The notes beneath the pieces are model-generated. The model was not told where the DNA came from and did no database searches. It saw only the letters and a program-made list of their open reading frames with translations. The translations under genes and the position numbers were made by a program. Positions 53,275-61,909 of a DNA stretch of 64,000 nucleotides are shown here, piece by piece (within the stretch, counting starts at the first letter, position 1; each line of letters begins with the position of its first letter). Origin of the DNA: Peptoniphilus_A hominis (GTDB lineage Bacteria > Bacillota > Clostridia > Tissierellales > Peptoniphilaceae); NCBI RefSeq assembly GCF_040096015.1, contig NZ_JBBMFO010000001.1, positions 218,331-282,330 of the forward strand, given 5' to 3'.

Positions 53275-53644
53275 ATTACAACCTCCTTGAAATTAATTTT
53301 TAGTCAAAATTTATTCTTGTAGAGTAATTTTATATCAAGTCGACCTTTAGCACATCACCCAAAAGGGTGATTTTTTATAAACATTTAAAAAATTTTTTGG
53401 AAATTTTTGAATATAAAAGTACCTAGTTCTTAGTTAACAAAATTAATGTAAAATTATGGGGCATTTAATTTTTAAAGCTCACCATAGGTCTATGTTTTAA
53501 GTTTCTTACACAGATTATTTAATTTCATCGAATGCTTACTAACTTTTTATTTGCTATTCATAAAACAAAAGAGTAGCATGTAAGTTAGAAGGACCTTAAA
53601 TTCTTGTGCTTGATCCTAATTTAGAATGATCTAAGGAGCTATCC
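53275..53644 (+). promoter_or_regulatory. Gap of 370 bases between divergent genes, with hairpins
   Basis: Contains a perfect ATCACCC-AAAA-GGGTGAT hairpin at 53354-53371 followed by T6 on the plus strand, although no plus-strand gene lies upstream. On the minus strand it would be a leader or upstream hairpin of the SLH gene. At 53539-53588 CTAACTT/AAGTTAG and inner GCTA/TAGC form a long stem in the leader of the next plus-strand gene. No clear promoter is seen and no gene. Confidence 0.45.
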
Positions 53645-54115
53645 ATGAATAAAAATAAATTTTTTCATATAAACTATTATGGGCTAATAAAAATAGGAAT
53701 TTTTCTATTTTTATTCAGTCCCCTTAACTCTGCTTTGGCTATGTTTTTTCAGGGTCCTGCTTATCAGTGGCCTTTTCGAATTTTCTTTATTCTGCTTTCA
53801 ATAATAGGCTTAATAGGAGGATTTCTTCTCTTTTGGTACTTGCTCTTCTCCACTTTGTTCTACTTTTTTAAAAAGGATAGAGAAAAAGCAAGATCCCACT
53901 TGGTCCACTTTTTAGCCTTGGCCTTCTTGCCCCTTATCCCAATTTTATTAAGTCTAATTTTTGAATTGAGCCAAGCTGGATTACATTCTCTCCCTAAAAT
54001 AGGAGACCTTTTTTATCCAGCTGGAGGAAAAGCCTACACAGAATTTTTGCCTTTTCTTTTGGGAGAGCTTAAAAAAATCCTCAGCAACCCATCCTATATT
54101 ATTCCTTACGATTAA
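53645..54115 (+). CDS. Membrane protein of unknown function
   Basis: 156 residues with about three or four membrane segments (about 15-35, 45-75, 88-110) and an unusual proline/aromatic-rich C-terminus. ATG with AAGGAG. I recognise no family. Alone on the plus strand between minus-strand genes. Confidence 0.6.
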   Translation: MNKNKFFHINYYGLIKIGIFLFLFSPLNSALAMFFQGPAYQWPFRIFFILLSIIGLIGGFLLFWYLLFSTLFYFFKKDREKARSHLVHFLALAFLPLIPILLSLIFELSQAGLHSLPKIGDLFYPAGGKAYTEFLPFLLGELKKILSNPSYIIPYD

Positions 54116-54220
54116 TCTTTAAGATAATAATTTAAAATAAGCAGAGAATAAAACTTGTTGTCCTCCTTTGAGTGAATATTAAGTTTAAAATATTTGCTAA
54201 CATCACCTAAAAATTTGCGT

Positions 54221-54254
54221 AAAAATAACAGCTATAAATGTAGCTGTTATTTTA
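54221..54254. terminator. Bidirectional terminator
   Basis: Perfect 13-bp stem AAAATAACAGCTA / TAGCTGTTATTTT with loop TAAATG, between the convergent membrane-protein gene and the methyltransferase gene. Confidence 0.8.
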
Positions 54255-54260
54255 AATTAA

Positions 54261-54752
54261 TTACCTTTTTCTAATCCAAGGTATTACTCTATTTACTTCC
54301 CTTAAGTATATTTCATATTCTTTTCCAAATTCATTTTTTAACCATTTTTCTTCTGTGTTTTTCATTAGTATTGTTAAGAAGGCCCAGAAAATAAAAGGCA
54401 GTATTAATAAAAAATAGTTTGCTGTAAGTAATAAAGAGCCTGTGAATATAAATATAAAGGCCGAATAAACAGGATTCCTTACAAAACTGTAGACCCCACT
54501 TGTTATCAATTTTTTCTCTTTAACTTTTTTATTTATTTTCTCGACTATAACTGCTTGTAGCCATAAATATATGCCGAAAAGGATTAAGAGAGTCCCCGCT
54601 ATTAAAAAAAATATTTTCCCTTCTCTTAGCTCTCCTTGATATAGGTATCCTTTGAGATGAAGGCATATCCCTCCTATGGTAAGAATTAAACAAGTTATTA
54701 CATATATGGGTCCAACTCCAAAAGCAGGCATTTTAAATTCTTGTGACTTCAT
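54261..54752 (-). CDS. Integral membrane methyltransferase-like protein (ICMT/PEMT family)
   Basis: 163 residues, four or five membrane segments. C-terminal signature of the isoprenylcysteine carboxyl methyltransferase-like group: GVYSFVRNPVYSAFIF and FGKEYEIYLREVNRVIPW. Bacterial substrates are mostly unknown. Its ATG overlaps the stop of the ATC-hydrolase gene by 4 nt, so they are coupled. Confidence 0.85.
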   Translation of the reverse strand: MKSQEFKMPAFGVGPIYVITCLILTIGGICLHLKGYLYQGELREGKIFFLIAGTLLILFGIYLWLQAVIVEKINKKVKEKKLITSGVYSFVRNPVYSAFIFIFTGSLLLTANYFLLILPFIFWAFLTILMKNTEEKWLKNEFGKEYEIYLREVNRVIPWIRKR

Positions 54753-55375
54753 TCTCTATCACCTGTGATAAAATAATCACAACAATCTGCTCCCTTTGCT
54801 ATGGTTCCTTTTCTGTGAAGAACTCCATGTTGAAGACTAATCATCACTTCGTCAAGCTCACAAAATAGGGGCATCAGTTCAAAGACGCCAAGTTTCTTGG
54901 TGTAGGTACATATTGGACAACGAGTAATTCTATAATAGCAAGCACCATCATAGGGCTGACCTTCGAAGTCGACTTTAAAAGAAGTTGGATAGAGCTTTTC
55001 TTTTTCTGGTGTGTACCACTTGTAATACTTAATAATATTTTTCTTATTGGCTTTTTTCCCCATCTTAGTATTGAGATCAAACAAGGAAAAAAACCATTTG
55101 ACAGAATAAAGAGAGCGGCGCATCATTTCCTGAATGGTCTCTGGTGGAATCTTCTTCTCGCTTGCTATGTAGGGAGCGACAAAGACAAGGGCGAAGATCT
55201 CATTGTATGCCATGGGATTATCCTTGCCAATATCATCTGCTTCTTCTATTAATTCTCGATAAGTTATTTTGCTCCTTCTAATAATTTCTGAAGCATATGC
55301 TTTATCATACTTTTCTATAAGAACCTTTTTCATTGGTCCTTTAAATAATAAGAAATAAAAACTCTTATATTTCAT
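54749..55375 (-). CDS. L-2-amino-thiazoline-4-carboxylate (ATC) hydrolase family protein
   Basis: 208 residues from the ATG at 55375; an in-frame TTG at 55399 is possible. C-terminal half shows the family cysteines: TRCPICTYTKKLG and GADCCDYFITGDRE. Named members open the thiazoline ring to N- or S-carbamoyl-cysteine, but most relatives, including this one, have untested substrates. Second of a three-gene set: class I methyltransferase, this gene, membrane methyltransferase. Confidence 0.8.
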   Translation of the reverse strand: MKYKSFYFLLFKGPMKKVLIEKYDKAYASEIIRRSKITYRELIEEADDIGKDNPMAYNEIFALVFVAPYIASEKKIPPETIQEMMRRSLYSVKWFFSLFDLNTKMGKKANKKNIIKYYKWYTPEKEKLYPTSFKVDFEGQPYDGACYYRITRCPICTYTKKLGVFELMPLFCELDEVMISLQHGVLHRKGTIAKGADCCDYFITGDRE

Positions 55376-55430
55376 CTTACATACCCCATCAATTTTCAAA
55401 ATTTTTTATACTAATTTTTATATAACTTTA

Positions 55431-56258
55431 TTATTTTCTTCCAATAAGAAGAGTTGAGCCAGAAAGTCCTAGCAAGATAGCTTCTTTGTGACCCATAAAA
55501 AGACCCCTTGTTGTATCAATTAATCGCACATCTTGGTAGCCATCTTTTTTAAGCTTTTTGATAAACTCATTCATATCTCCGTATCTTGACTTATTCATCA
55601 AATCATGAATAACAAAAACTCCACCTTTTTTAAGTACACGAAATGTTTCCATTAAAAGTTTTTGTTTATTTTGCCCTGCAATATTGTGATAAACATAATT
55701 GCTTGTCACTGCATCAAAACTTTCATCTTCAAAAGGAAGATTCACTGCATTTCCTTCTTCAAATCTCACATTTTCTACTCCCTCTAATTTTGCATTGCCC
55801 TCACAGAGTTTTTTAGAAAATTCACTTTTATATGAACCACTCCATATGTCACAGCCCACCATAGTCGCCTTTGGATTTTTCTTTGCACAAGCTATGGAAA
55901 GTGCGCCGCTACCACAGCCAACGTCAAGTCCTAAGCCTTCATCAGGAATTATTACATAAGCTGCAGTCCTTTCTATAATTATTTTTGCAAGTTTTCTTTT
56001 TCCATTGTAATCAAAAGTCCTATGTAGTAATCCCATCCAGTTTGCAAAGAAAATAAGTATCAGACTTGCAAGGCCAAGGATAAGGGCACAAATAAGACGA
56101 GTTCTTCCACTAAATACAAAATCACTGACACCCAAGGCTATAAAAAGAATAAAAACCACAAGACTTGCAAATATTAAATTCCTTAACAAGCTTTCGGGAA
56201 CCCAGTTTTTGTAGTCAGCTTTTACTTTTGTGTCATCAGAAAAATTTAATTGTTTCAT
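55431..56258 (-). CDS. Class I SAM-dependent methyltransferase with N-terminal membrane segments
   Basis: 275 residues. Two membrane segments (about 25-45 and 52-75), then a Methyltransf_11/25-type domain with LGLDVGCGSGALSIACA, VGCDIWSGSY, NLPFEDESFDAVTSNYV and a post-motif VFVIHDLMNKSRYG. Substrate unknown. ATG with GGAGAAAA. 55 nt upstream of the ATC-hydrolase gene on the same strand, likely one operon. Confidence 0.87.
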   Translation of the reverse strand: MKQLNFSDDTKVKADYKNWVPESLLRNLIFASLVVFILFIALGVSDFVFSGRTRLICALILGLASLILIFFANWMGLLHRTFDYNGKRKLAKIIIERTAAYVIIPDEGLGLDVGCGSGALSIACAKKNPKATMVGCDIWSGSYKSEFSKKLCEGNAKLEGVENVRFEEGNAVNLPFEDESFDAVTSNYVYHNIAGQNKQKLLMETFRVLKKGGVFVIHDLMNKSRYGDMNEFIKKLKKDGYQDVRLIDTTRGLFMGHKEAILLGLSGSTLLIGRK

Positions 56259-56341
56259 AAAATTTTCTCCTGTAAATAATATATTTTTTAAAAATTCTCT
56301 TTTTTTCTAAAACAATAATTTTAATTCCTGTTTAAATAAGC

Positions 56342-56980
56342 TTATAAATTCACATTGTTATATTGTATCAATAAAGTTAAGTAGTAAATGAAATATATTA
56401 GGTTAAACCAGCCTCCGCGAATGATCATATGTAGTCCCTTTGGCAATCTCTCAGCAAGAGGAGTAAAAATTAAAAGAAATATTGGTGTAAATAAGGCTTG
56501 CCAGATTGGAAATACTATTAATCCAAATAAAATTATCAATGCTAGGGCTATGTTTGCTAAAGCCAAAATTCCAAAAACTATTTTTGCTTGAAATTTTAAA
56601 AATTTTAAAAATTCGTCAAAAGCTCCCTTGTTTTCGTGCCTTGATAAAAGACCTAGATAGGCACATTGAATGTGATAAGTGCCTCCTAGTATCATGCCAA
56701 AAATATTTATTAAAAATACAAACCAAGCGACATTTAAATACTTTTCTTGTGTTGCCAAAACAATATGATAAAATCCAATACAATATATAAAGGCACATAT
56801 TGGACCTAAAAGACCACCAAGGTATAATCTTTTTATGCTGACATTTTTCATTATGCCAATAATATTATTTATAGTATCCTGTCCATCGTAATCATTAGAA
56901 TCATAATATAAAATCATATCTCCTAAAAACATCAAGAATGAACCCAAGAGACCTATTAATATACTTTTGTATAAAGTCAC
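56342..56980 (-). CDS. Membrane protein of unknown function (DUF6796-like)
   Basis: 212 residues, six predicted membrane segments. GTG start with AAGGTG. Features such as SFLMFLGDMILYYD and an inner GGTYHIQCAYLG helix resemble a DUF6796-type family, by memory only. No functional hint from neighbours. Confidence 0.65.
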   Translation of the reverse strand: MTLYKSILIGLLGSFLMFLGDMILYYDSNDYDGQDTINNIIGIMKNVSIKRLYLGGLLGPICAFIYCIGFYHIVLATQEKYLNVAWFVFLINIFGMILGGTYHIQCAYLGLLSRHENKGAFDEFLKFLKFQAKIVFGILALANIALALIILFGLIVFPIWQALFTPIFLLIFTPLAERLPKGLHMIIRGGWFNLIYFIYYLTLLIQYNNVNL

Positions 56981-57181
56981 AGTTAAACACCTTCTTTCTC
57001 TTAGATGAAATCAATTATAAGTTTGATTTACCATTAATTTTTGATAAATTATTTTGCTCTTTTCATTATTTCTATGGTGTAGTCATATTCGTATTTTCCA
57101 GCAAAAACTTTTCATAGGATGCTTAAATAAATTGAAATAAAAACTGTGATTTTCATATTTTATGCCTTGCCTTTTTTTATC

Positions 57182-57790
57182 TTATTTTTTTGCAATAACT
57201 ACCATTTGTTTTTTTCTGTCTAAATGATATTGGCAGGAAAAACCTAATTCTCTAAGCATTTTTGTCAAGTCATTGGGTTTGTAAATTTCAAAATTTATCA
57301 TCTTCAACAGTTTTTTTACATCTCTTCTTTCCTTAGAGGAGACTTCGTTGCAAATTAAAAACTGTCCCTCTTTTTTTAAGACGCGATAAATTTCTTTAAA
57401 ACATTTTTCTATGTCATTCCAAAAGTAAATAGTTTCAAAAGCTGTGACAATATCTATGGATTCTTCTTCAAAAGGAAGGTTCTTTACATCTCCTACCAAT
57501 ATTTTACATTTTCCAGTATCTATGGCTTTTTTATTTATTTCACTTGCCATTTTTACACTTGTAATTGAGTGATCAAGCCCATAAACCTTATCAGCTTTAG
57601 TTAAAAAATATTCTATGTTCCTTCCACCGCCGCAGCCCAAATCTAGGACAGTATAATTTTTATCAATATTTAAGTAAGACCTTCCCCACCGTGCTAGCTT
57701 TTCATGGCCTTTATTCATGCTCTTTAACATAAATCTGCCGCCAAAGTTGTCTTTTGGATATATGAAATTCTCAAAAAAACTCTTAAACAT
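57182..57790 (-). CDS. Class I SAM-dependent methyltransferase, Fur-box controlled
   Basis: 202 residues. Methyltransf_11 type with VLDLGCGGGRNIEYFL, VYGLDHSITSV and NLPFEEESIDIVTAFETIYFW. The N-terminus FENFIYPKDNFGGRFM is shared by a Firmicute subgroup of unknown substrate. A near-perfect Fur box lies between promoter and start, so expression is probably iron-dependent. Monocistronic as far as seen. Confidence 0.87.
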   Translation of the reverse strand: MFKSFFENFIYPKDNFGGRFMLKSMNKGHEKLARWGRSYLNIDKNYTVLDLGCGGGRNIEYFLTKADKVYGLDHSITSVKMASEINKKAIDTGKCKILVGDVKNLPFEEESIDIVTAFETIYFWNDIEKCFKEIYRVLKKEGQFLICNEVSSKERRDVKKLLKMINFEIYKPNDLTKMLRELGFSCQYHLDRKKQMVVIAKK

Positions 57791-57803
57791 TTACTCCTCC
57801 CAT

Positions 57804-57829
57804 TGATACTAATTATCATCGGTATTATA
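57804..57829 (-). promoter_or_regulatory. Fur box and extended -10 promoter
   Basis: TGATACTAATTATCA at 57804-57818 matches the 7-1-7 Fur consensus TGATAATNATTATCA at 13 of 14 fixed positions. It lies directly behind an extended -10 on the minus strand (TGATATAAT; TATAAT at 57824-57829), where bound repressor would cover the start site. No -35 is seen, as expected for an extended -10. Confidence 0.7.
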
Positions 57830-57925
57830 TCACCTTTCCTCTTTTTAGATTTAAAATTTTTACAAGAAAAGAATATATTTAAAAAATATAAGCTTTAAAT
57901 TTCTTCCCAATTTAGTTTGCAAAAA

Positions 57926-57977
57926 AATAAAGGCTTCTAAGATTTTTTTTTAATCCCAAAAGCCATTAGCCTTTATT
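57926..57977 (-). terminator. Terminator-like hairpin
   Basis: AATAAAGGC pairs with GCCTTTATT around an imperfect inner part. It lies downstream of the gene remnant at 57966-58102 and the DUF3784-like gene. Confidence 0.5.
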
Positions 57978-58102
57978 ATGTTTATTTGACGTCAATGCAA
58001 TAGGCTCTAAATTAATAGACTGCTCACTAAGTATGTAAAAACTAATTCTGTTTGCCTGTTCCTTGCTTTCATTGGAATAAGGAGATGCATCCTTAAAAAT
58101 AA
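57966..58102 (-). pseudogene. Possible C-terminal gene remnant
   Basis: A 45-codon open stretch without start, directly behind the stop of the DUF3784-like gene. It has normal-looking protein composition (SPYSNESKEQANRISFYIL) and ends in a stop at 57966. It could be the tail of a lost gene; I cannot name the family. Confidence 0.35.
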
Positions 58103-58125
58103 CAGATAAACAAAATTAGGAGTTG

Positions 58126-58347
58126 TTATTTAATTATGAACATGCAAAACCCAACTACAACAAGTATGATTCCAATCATAAACTCTACTAAACCAACCTT
58201 TTTAGCATAGGTTTCTGATTTTCTTCCAGATTTATAATCCGATTCAAAGCCATTAATCAAATTATATTTTTCTTTAAAATAAATAAAATAACCAAATGTA
58301 GTAAAAGCGACTCCCACTACTAAAAGTATTATCATTAGTAAAATCAT
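58126..58347 (-). CDS. Small membrane protein, DUF3784-like
   Basis: 73 residues, two membrane segments (about 2-22 and 52-72) joined by a charged loop with KYNLINGFESDYKSG, the pattern of DUF3784. ATG with GAGGTG. Function unknown. Confidence 0.75.
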   Translation of the reverse strand: MILLMIILLVVGVAFTTFGYFIYFKEKYNLINGFESDYKSGRKSETYAKKVGLVEFMIGIILVVVGFCMFIIK

Positions 58348-58505
58348 TAAACACCTCTATTAAAATTTCGTATGCAAACAAATATTTTTATAATTTCTCA
58401 AAGAGCAAATTGTAGTTTACTAACTTTTTGAATTCCCTTTTTTTTCTCCACATATTTAAAATTTCGATTAAATCTAAAAAATCTATACCAAGTACCAATA
58501 TTTGA

Positions 58506-58928
58506 CTAATTCCAATCTTTATAATCTTTGCTTTGAGAAAGTTCTATTTCTAAATATTTTATTTTTGTATTCTCTTTTATTTCATTAAAGTAAATACGTA
58601 CGTAGAAAAGTGATGTATCTTTGCCCCAATATTTCTCTGAAATTATATCCATATTTGTTTTGTTAATTATTGGTTTTAATTTTTCAATAATCTCATTTCT
58701 AATTTCATTAGTTAGTTTCTCTTCTGAGTTGATTTCTATAAAAAGACTTGGTCTAGAAAAATACATATCTATCTCAGAAACATTATAGTTCTCCAATACT
58801 TCTTGTCTAAATTCATCTAATTGATGAAATTTTACACGCTTTGGACTTGTAACAGAAAAGTAATCAAATGCAAAATACATGGCAATTATTGAAATAATCG
58901 TTATTATTAATTTTATTGCTTTTTTCAT
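58506..58928 (-). CDS. Membrane-anchored protein of unknown function
   Basis: 140 residues from the ATG at 58928; an in-frame GTG six codons earlier is the alternative. N-terminal membrane anchor (KAIKLIITIISIIAMYFAF), then an alpha/beta extracytoplasmic domain. No recognised family. Confidence 0.6.
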   Translation of the reverse strand: MKKAIKLIITIISIIAMYFAFDYFSVTSPKRVKFHQLDEFRQEVLENYNVSEIDMYFSRPSLFIEINSEEKLTNEIRNEIIEKLKPIINKTNMDIISEKYWGKDTSLFYVRIYFNEIKENTKIKYLEIELSQSKDYKDWN

Positions 58929-59061
58929 TTTATCATAAGACCTCACATTCTTATTTCTACTGCTAAGTTAATTAAAAGTTATTCTCAATCTAACTCCAAA
59001 TTTTTGCAATCAATAGAACCATACGATGTGCAAGTTAAAGTCCACTATCTATTGAAATTCG

Positions 59062-59736
59062 TCATACTTTAAGCGACTTTAAATATTCTTTTTCTTTCGG
59101 TGTAATGCGCCTACTTTCACGCGCCTTCTGTATTGTCTTATTGTGAGTCCATGGATCTAGGCGCTGATCTTCAATGTATTTTATGGTCGCATCCCACTCT
59201 TTTGCCAAAGCAGTTGCAAAAAACCAGGCAATCATCATTTGAACATAATAGTCTTCACTAATAACAGAAAGAGGTATCTCCAAATACTCAGGCTTAAAAT
59301 CATCATCAAGGAAGTGAGACATCAGCATCTCAATTCCAAAACGGCAAGTATAGGTCTTTTCCGATAGAGACCATTCTTTAATTTTTTCCAAAAGTGCTTC
59401 TTTATTCTTCTTGAAAATCTTAGGAGAGATAATATCGCAAACAGCCCAATTATCTACATAAGGCAGAAAATCATCAACTGCCACAAGGCAGGCATCATAG
59501 TCTTTAATTTCAGAGATGATGAGTCCGTGAAGCATATTTTCGTCATAGTATTTATGCGGTAAATCCTTAAGAAATTTAGATGTTTCTGGCTCCTCAGCAA
59601 CTTTTTTAGCAAGCTTTCTGAGTTCAGGAACTCTTACTCCTATAAAAAGGTCTCTCGGTATATTTGGTGTCAATTTCGCCTGAAAATCAGCGTATGAAAT
59701 ATCCTGCAATGCCAATAATTCTTCTTTGATATTCAC
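59062..59736 (-). CDS. DNA alkylation repair protein, AlkD-like HEAT repeats
   Basis: About 224 residues from the GTG at 59736, eight bases after GGAGAG; a GTG three codons earlier would overlap that RBS. ALK family: all-helical with ISEIKDYDACLVAVDDFLPY, DNWAVCDIISPK, MLMSHFLDDDF and a final NKTIQKARESRRIT. Many such proteins lack proven glycosylase activity, so repair of alkylated bases is family-based. Confidence 0.88.
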   Translation of the reverse strand: MNIKEELLALQDISYADFQAKLTPNIPRDLFIGVRVPELRKLAKKVAEEPETSKFLKDLPHKYYDENMLHGLIISEIKDYDACLVAVDDFLPYVDNWAVCDIISPKIFKKNKEALLEKIKEWSLSEKTYTCRFGIEMLMSHFLDDDFKPEYLEIPLSVISEDYYVQMMIAWFFATALAKEWDATIKYIEDQRLDPWTHNKTIQKARESRRITPKEKEYLKSLKV

Positions 59737-59977
59737 TTCTTTCACTCTCCATAAAATTCTAATTTGACGCTATACCAACAATATTTATCATAAATACTAC
59801 AGTCTCTGCCCCAGCTTTCACCAGGCAATGTTTCCTATCCACTGGCATTTCTTTGGAAAAGGCTGACATGAATCCTTGCTTTTAGCATCAACTAGTAGAT
59901 TTCATAACTCCTATATTCTCTTTAGTTTATTTAAAAGTTTCGCTATTTTAAATCTGTAAGCGAAGCTTATTCCCCTA
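59737..59977 (-). other. Non-coding gap upstream of the AlkD-like gene
   Basis: No intact gene. Short coding-like pieces in two frames on the minus strand (about 59746-59840, ending HCLVKAGAETVVFM and on) suggest decayed sequence; I cannot assign it. Confidence 0.35.
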
Positions 59978-60280
59978 CTATTTTATTTCCCATACCATTG
60001 TCACTGTATCTGCTAAGTCTATGTCATCTGGTTCTATATCAATGTCATAGGATGATTCCAAGGCATATGATTTTTTCAATTCAAACTTATCAACTGGAGA
60101 TGTTCTTATATCTATTTCTCCCCAAGAATAATCTATGGATTGCACTTCTCCCAAGCTAACTCCTGTACATCTTCACTTTCCTTGATAGCCCAATCAAAAA
60201 TATCTGTGGTTTTTTCAACAATTGTCTCCTTCATGAGCTCTTTATGGATCTAAACTGTAAGCTTAGGATTTCCAAAAGTG
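59978..60280 (-). pseudogene. Decayed SIMPL-domain (DUF541/YggE-like) gene remnant
   Basis: Minus strand, C-terminal part only. An ATG-led frame from 60234 reads KETIVEKTTDIFDWAIKESE, then shifts near 60140 into GVSLGEVQSIDYSWGEIDI and ends with DIDIEPDDIDLADTVTMVW and a stop at 59978. GVSLGEV and the closing beta strand are typical of SIMPL C-termini. An in-frame stop upstream of the ATG and the frameshift show decay. Confidence 0.65.
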
Positions 60281-60285
60281 AAGAT

Positions 60286-61041
60286 TTAATATTCTATTTT
60301 TAATTGTTTTAAACAGCTTTTCTTAGAATTATATTGGTCTATAATTGGTACAGCTATTTTTTGATCGGCTCCTCTTTCTAAATGAATAGGACTTGTTTGG
60401 AAGAAAAGTTTTTTTGACTTATTATTCGTTGCATTAAAAGTGGTGTCAATATAATAAGTCTCATCACCTATGATTACATAGTTCCAACGATGTTTCATGA
60501 CATTACTACTAATGCACCCTACCTTTAAGCCTACTGCTTCTCCTAAGATCTGAAAAAGTTGAGAAAAAGCAACGCAGGTTCCCTTGTGACTTATAGCAGC
60601 AGCAAGAGCAGACCTGGATCTGTGCTCTTTATCATAGCTAATATTCTCGGTAATGAAGGTGTTAAGAAATTCAGCCTTTTCTAAATCTGTTAATCCATCA
60701 TCTAGCTTCCCCTTTATCTTTTCTTCAAGCTCCATTAAATCTTTAAAATCTTCTTTTTCTGCAAAAAACTGGACCAATAAGTCACATTCATAATAGTCGC
60801 CTTCATATCTTATATCCTCAACACGAACAACTAAAAGATTATTTAAGGTTGAACTGCCTGGGATTAAAAACTCTTTATCTATTCCATGCCTTCCCTTAGT
60901 TTGTTCTAAAAAATTTTTTAATTCTTCATTAATTTTTATAGTTATGGGCTTATAAGCTTCCTTATCTTTAGCTTCATAGAAAACTTTTTTGACAACCGAC
61001 CCAAGTTCTTCTTTACTTGTTAAAATCTTACATTTTACCAT
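60286..61041 (-). CDS. Transglutaminase-like domain protein
   Basis: 251 residues. C-terminal transglutaminase/cysteine-protease core with the full triad: Cys156 (KGTCVAFSQLFQ), His184 (KHRWNYVIIGD) and Asp199 (YYIDTTFNA). The N-terminal 110 residues are unassigned. No signal peptide, so cytoplasmic. ATG with AAGGGAAAA. It directly precedes the decayed SIMPL remnant. Confidence 0.85.
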   Translation of the reverse strand: MVKCKILTSKEELGSVVKKVFYEAKDKEAYKPITIKINEELKNFLEQTKGRHGIDKEFLIPGSSTLNNLLVVRVEDIRYEGDYYECDLLVQFFAEKEDFKDLMELEEKIKGKLDDGLTDLEKAEFLNTFITENISYDKEHRSRSALAAAISHKGTCVAFSQLFQILGEAVGLKVGCISSNVMKHRWNYVIIGDETYYIDTTFNATNNKSKKLFFQTSPIHLERGADQKIAVPIIDQYNSKKSCLKQLKIEY

Positions 61042-61124
61042 TGTATTTTCCCTTTTTCTATACTAGTCTTCTTAGCTGGTATAAGATATAAGCTTCTTTT
61101 AGAATCTTTAAATGTAGGTATTTC

Positions 61125-61325
61125 TTACACCATTCCAAAATACTTAAACGCATCTTCTATTGCTTTTTTCTTAAATTCTATTTCTCCTCATTTATCGTCA
61201 CCTATTTAAAAATCTAAGTAGTCCCCTGGATTTAGTTTAGACAAGATGGCTATAGCCTCGGCCGTCGAATCTTGCCAATCGAATCACCCTGGCGGGCGCT
61301 TCTCTTGGAGATTCTTGGCATGAGA
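61125..61325 (-). pseudogene. Broken copy 1 of a repeated coding module
   Basis: Minus strand. It reads TAEAIAILSKLNPGDYLDF then stop, then EFKKKAIEDAFKYFGMV then stop at 61125. These match the first and last parts of a conserved C-terminal module (VETVVLLSK... to ...EKEKAIxDALxHFxMI) that I know from clostridial proteins annotated as 23S rRNA uracil-5-methyltransferases and from loose fragments. The middle is deleted. It contains the first copy of the 69-bp repeat. Confidence 0.6.
61255..61323. repeat. 69-bp direct repeat, copy 1
   Basis: Sixty-six of 69 bases are identical to 62126-62194 (same orientation). Markedly GC-richer than the surroundings (core CACCCTGGCGGGCGCTTCTC). It lies at the 5' side (minus strand) of a broken module copy, as does its twin. 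Confidence 0.9.
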
Positions 61326-61495
61326 CCTACCTCTATCGCTACTTCGATTCTCTGTGCGAATCTCGTACCAATAGGGTTAGGGCTTCAACGTAACTTGAGT
61401 GGTCAGTATGGATAAATTTAATGATTTTTCAAAAGCTTGGTATATGGGAATAGATGAAGGTGATAAGCTCGATAAATTTGGGTGGCTGAATATCA
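61326..61495. other. Unassigned short stretch
   Basis: Contains a GATTC-rich hairpin near 61353 and a plus-strand open frame of 36 codons at 61408-61518 (start MDKFNDFSKAWYMG), which runs into the end of the opposite lipoprotein gene. It may be a fragment; I recognise no family. Confidence 0.3.
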
Positions 61496-61909
61496 TTATT
61501 TCATCAAATTACTACTGATTCTATCAAATGTTTCCTCTCTTAATTTCCAAATGCCTGAATATGGCTGCTCAACATAACTATTGTTTTTGTCTTTATATAA
61601 ATACGTAATACTTGAACTTCCTTCTTCATTTTTATGATGAAATTTAACGATAATATAATCATTAATATTTGTGGGTTGATCGTTAACACTTTCCTTACCA
61701 GTATCATTGGTGTTTTCATCAATATCTTCAATTATGGCATATATTTCATCTTTATTCTCAATTTTTAAACTATCTTCTGAAGTGTTTTTCATAATTTCAA
61801 TTTCTTTTACTTCTTCGGCTTTTGGTAGATTTATTTTTTTATTACTACCACATGCAGTTAATGACAAAATAGTTATTAAAACTAATGCTGTTCCAATATA
61901 TTTTTTCAT
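61496..61909 (-). CDS. Small lipoprotein (DUF5301-like)
   Basis: 137 residues. I start at the ATG at 61909, which has AAAGGGGAG upstream and begins a clear lipoprotein signal, KKYIGTALVLITILSLTACG. The longer open frame to 62071 is the fused end of a decayed module copy. The mature part (EIEIMKNTSEDSLKIENKDE; SSITYLYKDKN) resembles DUF5301. It sits between two broken module copies. Confidence 0.72.
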   Translation of the reverse strand: MKKYIGTALVLITILSLTACGSNKKINLPKAEEVKEIEIMKNTSEDSLKIENKDEIYAIIEDIDENTNDTGKESVNDQPTNINDYIIVKFHHKNEEGSSSITYLYKDKNNSYVEQPYSGIWKLREETFDRISSNLMK

